This document shows, in pieces, positions 60,385 through 64,000 of a stretch of DNA of 64,000 nucleotides. Position numbers and translations under genes: made by a program. The stretch is from the NCBI RefSeq assembly GCF_014197915.1, contig NZ_JACIGK010000001.1, positions 124,001-188,000 on the forward strand. The letters run 5' to 3'. The notes under the pieces were generated by a model. The model was given only the letters and a program-made list of their open reading frames with translations, was not told the origin of the DNA and did no database searches. The stretch is from Roseospira visakhapatnamensis. GTDB lineage: Bacteria > Pseudomonadota > Alphaproteobacteria > Rhodospirillales > Rhodospirillaceae. Each line of letters opens with the position of its first letter. Within the stretch, counting starts at the first letter, position 1.

Positions 60385-60993
60385 TCAGGCCGGCGGCAGG
60401 GGACGGCGGCCCAGCAGCGGCGCCGGGATGAACCCGGGAATGCGGCGGCGATAGTCGGCGTAGGCGCCGCCGTAGAGGGCCAGCAGGCGCCGTTCCTCGA
60501 CGCGGGATCCGATCAGGAAGTACAGCGAGCCCCACAGCGCCGTGGCCAGCCCGAGGGGGCTCTGGGCCAGGCCCCAGAACAGCATGAGGCCGGCGGCGTA
60601 GAACGGATGGCGCAGGAAGCGGTGCGGCCCGTCCAGGCGCAGGGGCTCGCTCTCGGGCGCGTCGGGGTCGCGGATCTGCCGCAGGCCGGCCAGGCGGCCC
60701 ATGTCATAGAAGCGCGACGCCCAGGCCAGCAGCAGCAGCCCGGCGAGGGCCAGGACACCTTGGGCCGCCGTCAACGGCCAGGGCGGGGCGAACGGTGGCC
60801 GATCCCCCAGCAGCCAGACCCCCCCGGCGACCACGACGGCGAGATGGACGGCGGCCATGGCGTTGTAGGTCAGGCGATACCACCGTCCCAGCGCCGCCAT
60901 CCGGGCCTTCATGGCACGGCCGGCGAACAGCGAGTGCCCGAGGCCGAAACTGGCCCAGAGGGCGGCATAGGCAAGGTGGGGTACCCAGTCCAT
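60385..60993 (-). CDS. NnrU/isoprenylcysteine methyltransferase-like membrane protein
   Basis: 202 residues, about five hydrophobic helices. The C-terminal half has the conserved GPHRFLRHPFYAAGLMLFWG segment and RVEERRLLALYGGAYADYRRRIPGF, which define the SAM-binding region of the ICMT/PEMT/NnrU group of membrane methyltransferases. NnrU in denitrifiers is of unknown precise function; methylation substrate cannot be assigned. It reads on the minus strand 50 bases after the CULT-domain gene and could share its transcript. Confidence 0.8.
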   Translation of the reverse strand: MDWVPHLAYAALWASFGLGHSLFAGRAMKARMAALGRWYRLTYNAMAAVHLAVVVAGGVWLLGDRPPFAPPWPLTAAQGVLALAGLLLLAWASRFYDMGRLAGLRQIRDPDAPESEPLRLDGPHRFLRHPFYAAGLMLFWGLAQSPLGLATALWGSLYFLIGSRVEERRLLALYGGAYADYRRRIPGFIPAPLLGRRPLPPA

Positions 60994-61043
60994 CAGACGG
61001 TCTCACGATGTTGGCATAATACTGCCGTGGGTGGCGGGGTGGG

Positions 61044-61529
61044 TCACGCCGATGGCGTGGAGGGCGAGTCTCCGGCGCCCTCGACCAGCCGGTCCAGCAC
61101 CAGTCCGTGGAAGACCGGTGGCCGCGCCGGCGCGCCGGGCGCGCTCGGCTCGGCCAGGAACAGCCAGCCCAGGTGGCAGCCGCAGCCCGCGCAGGCGCTC
61201 ACCATCCAGGCGTGGCCGGGGAACCAGCTGAACGCCGTGCTGCGCGGGCCGAAGGGACGCACACCCGGCGCCTCGACGAAGCAGCCGATCCGGAACACCA
61301 GGCCGGCCGGATTGAAGACGGTGTGCTCGTGGGCGTCGCGCACGCGGATGGCCCAGGCCCGGCGGGTGATCGGTGCGCCGCAGGCTCGGCAGCGGATCAT
61401 CGCCCCGGGACGCGGCGCCTCGGCGGGGAGTCGTCGCGGCTGCGGCCCCGGCCGCCCCGCCGGCCCGCCGGGCTCGCGTGGGCGCGGGCGGGCGGAAGCC
61501 CCGGGGCCTGGCGACGCGAGCCCCGCCAT
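61044..61529 (-). CDS. CULT-domain protein (cereblon thalidomide-binding-domain homologue)
   Basis: 161 residues. After a Pro/Arg-rich lead (1-43) comes a CULT domain (about 45-125 plus a C-terminal strand). Zinc ligands C47-x-x-C50 (CRACG) and C113-x-x-C116 (CAGCG); DAHEHTVFNPAGLVFRIGCF; the aromatic cage W102 (FSWF), W108 and W122 (HLGWLF). From memory this follows the single-domain bacterial cereblon homologue of Magnetospirillum (MsCI4), including the final FHGLVLDRLVEG. Where MsCI4 has a Tyr after the last cage Trp, this protein has Phe124. The domain binds cyclic imides and uracil-like ligands; its bacterial role is unknown. It starts four bases after the HIT stop, with AAGGA upstream; ATG at 61400 would yield the bare domain. 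Confidence 0.85.
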   Translation of the reverse strand: MAGLASPGPGASARPRPREPGGPAGRPGPQPRRLPAEAPRPGAMIRCRACGAPITRRAWAIRVRDAHEHTVFNPAGLVFRIGCFVEAPGVRPFGPRSTAFSWFPGHAWMVSACAGCGCHLGWLFLAEPSAPGAPARPPVFHGLVLDRLVEGAGDSPSTPSA

Positions 61530-61533
61530 GGGG

Positions 61534-61896
61534 TCAGTCCTTGGGGACCATGCGGCCCAGGGGCCGGCCGCCGAAGACATGGATGTGCAGGTGCTCGACC
61601 TCCTGGTTGCCGTGGGGACCGATGTTGGACAGCACGCGATAGCCGTCCTCGGCCACTCCCTGCTCCCGGGCCACCACGCCCACCGCCCGCACCAGGGCGG
61701 CGATCTCGGCGTCGCTGGCGGTCTCGGCGAAGTCGGACCAGCTCACGTAGGCGCCCTTCGGGATCACCAGCACGTGGGTCGGGGTCTGCGGGTTGATGTC
61801 GTGGAAGGCAAGCGTGTGCTCGTCCTCGCGCACCTTGGAGCAGGGAATCTCGCCGCGCAGGATACGGGCGAAGACGTTGTTGGGATCGTAGGCCAT
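61534..61896 (-). CDS. HIT family hydrolase (HINT-like)
   Basis: 120 residues. The HINT branch of histidine-triad proteins, which hydrolyse adenosine phosphoramidates and related nucleotides. VFARILRGEIPCSKVREDEHTLAFHDINPQ is the N-terminal signature (residues 8-37), HVLVIPKG follows, and the catalytic triad HLHIHVFGGR (HxHxHxx) is intact with N and G residues before it. GGGAGA lies seven bases before the ATG. It stands four bases before the CULT-domain gene and 58 after a lipoprotein gene, all in one direction. Confidence 0.95.
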   Translation of the reverse strand: MAYDPNNVFARILRGEIPCSKVREDEHTLAFHDINPQTPTHVLVIPKGAYVSWSDFAETASDAEIAALVRAVGVVAREQGVAEDGYRVLSNIGPHGNQEVEHLHIHVFGGRPLGRMVPKD

Positions 61897-61954
61897 GGCG
61901 GAGTCTCCCGTGGGGGTGGTCGTGATCGCCTGTCGTTAAACCCCAAGGGCGGGA

Positions 61955-62725
61955 TCAGGGCAACCGTGGCGGCCCGTTGATGCCCTCGGGTCCCACCGAC
62001 AGACGGAACCGCACCTCCTTGTCGGCCCGCGCCCGGTCGTACATCACCGGGTTGCCGCCATGGGGCTCGTCGGCCGGGGTCCGGATCGGAATCCCGGTGC
62101 CGTCCAGGGCCCGCAGCCGCGCCGGAGCGGTCAGCGCCGCGTAGCCGGGATCCGGGTCGGCCCACGCCTGGATGCGCATCCGCCCGTCCAGACACCCCAC
62201 GGCCAGCCACCAGAACTCGTGGGAGTCGAGTCGCCGAACGGTCGGCGGCCCGCCGTCCAGGCCGTCGGCCTCCAGGGCGGCGCGCAGCCGCGCGGCGTCA
62301 CCCGGCCCGATCACCCGGCGCGCCACCCGCCCGCCCAGGGGCGCCAGCGCCAGGCCCGGCGCCGCCGGATCGACGGTCAGGCTGGCCGGCGTCGGCCCCA
62401 GCACGCGGGTCATCAGGACCAGGCTGCCGGGCGGCGGTCCCTGGGGGGCGGGGGGCGGTTCGACCAGGTCGTACACGCGCACGCGGACCATGTAGTCGGC
62501 GTTGTGCACGAGTCTTACGCGCAGGGGCGCCCCCGGGGCGCAGGTGGCGCGGATGTCGTCCCCGTTCAGAAACGAGAACCAGGTCAGCTTCCGTGTCACC
62601 GGATCGGCGATGTCGCCGCTGCTCGCGCAGCCGGCGAGCACGCCAAGAGCCACCACGGCCATCCCAAGTCTTGGGGTCACCCAGCGGGTAACCCGGCACG
62701 TCTTGTGTAAGCCCAAACGTCGCAT
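61955..62725 (-). CDS. Lipoprotein of unknown function
   Basis: 256 residues; not recognised. A basic start and a hydrophobic stretch end in LGVLAGC, a lipobox, so the mature protein should be anchored by Cys33 in the periplasm. The mature part begins with TRKLTWFSFLNGDD and contains VRVRVYDL, a Pro-rich loop (PPPAPQGPPPG) and beta-rich segments ending in EVRFRLSVGPEG. No enzyme motif is visible. It lies upstream of HIT and CULT on the same strand and may lead that transcript. Confidence 0.75.
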   Translation of the reverse strand: MRRLGLHKTCRVTRWVTPRLGMAVVALGVLAGCASSGDIADPVTRKLTWFSFLNGDDIRATCAPGAPLRVRLVHNADYMVRVRVYDLVEPPPAPQGPPPGSLVLMTRVLGPTPASLTVDPAAPGLALAPLGGRVARRVIGPGDAARLRAALEADGLDGGPPTVRRLDSHEFWWLAVGCLDGRMRIQAWADPDPGYAALTAPARLRALDGTGIPIRTPADEPHGGNPVMYDRARADKEVRFRLSVGPEGINGPPRLP

Positions 62726-63065
62726 GCCGTTCCCATCTCTTTCGGGGGAGTCCGGCGACCGGCGCCGGGACCTCTGGATCTCAAGGGACTCGAACTCTTC
62801 TATGGACAGGACCTCAGGTATTTTCTATGCTGATCCCAATTAGGCATTGAATCCGCACCAAATTCCCAGACCGCCGGTGCTCCGTGGGAGCCTCGGAGGA
62901 GGCCGGCGCGACAACCCCTCGATCGTGGCCGGCGCGTGACGCGAACCGGGCCGATACCCGGCACCGGGCCGCGTGCGCCATGTGTTTGGACGCCGCCGGG
63001 GTGTGTTCGGGCGTCGTCGCCGTTCCGGGCCGCGCGGCCCGCCATCGGACCGCAGGAGTCGCACC
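62726..63065. other. Divergent gap between the lipoprotein and the second carboxypeptidase
   Basis: 340 bases. An AT-richer patch at about 62800-62850 (TATTTTCTATGCTG) is the likely promoter zone for one or both genes; no clear hexamer pairs or repeats are visible. Confidence 0.4.
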
Positions 63066-64000
63066 GTGTTGCCGCACCCGCCTGATGCCCCTGGCCTCCC
63101 TTCCATGCTCGCCGACGGGTCCGCTCCCGCCGCGTCGCCCCGTCCTGTCGGCACGCGGGTCTGCCAACGAACGCCCGCGCGATCGCCCGGCCCGGCCCTG
63201 ATCACGGCCCGCCGCCTCATGGCGGCGCTGGGCGTCGTGCTGCTGCTGGGCCTGGTCCTGCCGGCCGCCGCCGAGGCCCGGGGCTATGCCTCGATCGTGG
63301 TGGACGCCGCCTCGGGCCGCATCGTCTCCGGGCGCCACATCGACACCCGGCTCTACCCGGCCTCGATGACCAAGATGATGACGCTCTACATGCTGTTCGA
63401 GGCCCTCGACCAGGGCAAGCTTACCATGAACTCGCGGCTGCGGGTGTCGACCCGCGCGGCCGGGCAGCCGGCCTCCAAGCTGGGGCTCCGGGCGGGCTCC
63501 ACCATCCGCGTGCGCGACGCCATCCTGGCGCTGGTCACCAAGTCGGCCAACGATGTGGCCACCGTGGTGGCCGAGGCCCTGGGCGGCACCGAAAGCCGCT
63601 TCGCCCGGATGATGACGGAGCAGGCGCACCGCCTGGGCATGAGCCGGACCACCTTCCGCAACGCCTCCGGGCTGCCCAACAGCGCGCAGAAAAGCACCGC
63701 CCGCGACATGGCGATCCTGGCGCTGTCGCTGCAAACGCACTTCCCGCGCCAGTACCGCCTGTTCTCCACCACCAGCTTCCGCCTTGGCGGCCGTACCATC
63801 GGCACCCACAATCACCTGCTGAAGCGCTATCCCGGCGCGGATGGCCTGAAGACCGGCTACATCCGCGCCTCGGGCTTCAACATCGCCTTCTCCGCGCGCC
63901 GCAACGGGCGCCGGCTGGTCGGCGTGGTGTTCGGCGGCCGCAGCGCCCGCAGCCGCGACGACCACATGGCCAAGCTGATGGACGCCGGCTTCGCCACGGT
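63066..64000 (+). CDS. D-alanyl-D-alanine carboxypeptidase, C-terminus beyond the window
   Basis: 311 codons visible. Start GTG at 63066 has AGGAG about eight bases upstream; ATG at 63105 or 63219 would shorten an unusually long lead before the signal peptide (hydrophobic stretch right after the 63219 ATG, cleavage near AEA-R). PBP5-type fold: nucleophile in YPASMTKMM, SxN in KSANDVATV, KTG in DGLKTGYIRASGFN. It trims peptidoglycan stem peptides in the periplasm, alongside the paralogue at 53653. The part after the KTG motif continues off the edge, so a SPOR or anchoring domain cannot be judged. Confidence 0.92.
   Translation, partial: MLPHPPDAPGLPSMLADGSAPAASPRPVGTRVCQRTPARSPGPALITARRLMAALGVVLLLGLVLPAAAEARGYASIVVDAASGRIVSGRHIDTRLYPASMTKMMTLYMLFEALDQGKLTMNSRLRVSTRAAGQPASKLGLRAGSTIRVRDAILALVTKSANDVATVVAEALGGTESRFARMMTEQAHRLGMSRTTFRNASGLPNSAQKSTARDMAILALSLQTHFPRQYRLFSTTSFRLGGRTIGTHNHLLKRYPGADGLKTGYIRASGFNIAFSARRNGRRLVGVVFGGRSARSRDDHMAKLMDAGFAT

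Overview
High-GC (about 70 %) chromosomal DNA of an alphaproteobacterium, most likely a Rhodospirillales/Rhodospirillaceae relative. This is inferred from gene content: Irr, the YlxR-L7Ae fusion, HemJ, the hemE-oriC-DUF299 arrangement, acetone carboxylase, and a CULT-domain protein that resembles the one I recall from Magnetospirillum. No tRNA, rRNA, CRISPR array or intact insertion sequence was seen. Almost every gene is a housekeeping gene, and several conserved alphaproteobacterial blocks sit side by side.

Layout. 1-5.4 kb (minus): a partial secreted TM1410-like glycoside hydrolase, an LhgO-like FAD oxidoreductase, irr, a nitronate-monooxygenase-like flavoprotein with a conserved Cys cluster, and a glycerophosphodiesterase. 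5.5-16.3 kb (minus): the translation/RNA operon, transcribed rimP-nusA-ylxR-infB-rbfA-truB-rpsO-pnp, with a promoter and a leader terminator in front of rimP. 16.4-23.4 kb: a membrane-bound class III cyclase with an A-rich coiled-coil segment, a DUF6489 protein, a 7-copy 12-bp tandem array, a YyaL/DUF255 thioredoxin-fold protein and a quinone oxidoreductase. 23.4-28.4 kb (plus): two perfect parS sites followed by mnmG-rsmG-parA-parB. 28.4-37.1 kb (minus): a SOUL lipoprotein, acetone carboxylase acxA-acxB-acxC behind a sigma-54 promoter, and the AcoR/AcxR-type activator. 37.6-42.3 kb (minus): hemE-hemH-hemJ-rho, with terminators after hemJ and rho. 42.26-42.9 kb: the divergent hemE/DUF299 gap, the expected alphaproteobacterial oriC. 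42.9-46.7 kb (plus): DUF299 kinase-maf-aroE-coaE-dnaQ, mostly with overlapping stop/start codons. 46.9-50.7 kb: an 'Alvin-type' 2[4Fe-4S] ferredoxin divergent from korA-korB and a ferritin-like protein. 50.7-55.9 kb: LysE exporter, mnmE, PagL-like lipid A deacylase, D,D-carboxypeptidase, xerD. 56.0-60.4 kb: a MerR regulator divergent from a class III aminotransferase, a two-TM protein and an ELM1-family protein. 60.4-64 kb: an NnrU-like methyltransferase, a CULT-domain protein, a HIT hydrolase, a lipoprotein (all minus) and a second D,D-carboxypeptidase cut by the window end.

How it fits together. Replication (oriC), segregation (parS, ParA, ParB), tRNA wobble modification (MnmE, MnmG) and heme synthesis (HemE, HemJ, HemH, with Irr as heme/iron sensor) all lie within about 40 kb, the usual origin-proximal arrangement. 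The accessory parts are the acx locus for acetone use, the cyclase, the CULT protein and the short tandem repeats. The least ordinary items are the CULT protein, the rimP leader attenuator, the A-rich insert in the cyclase, two related 12-bp arrays 36 kb apart, and two long perfect inverted repeats.
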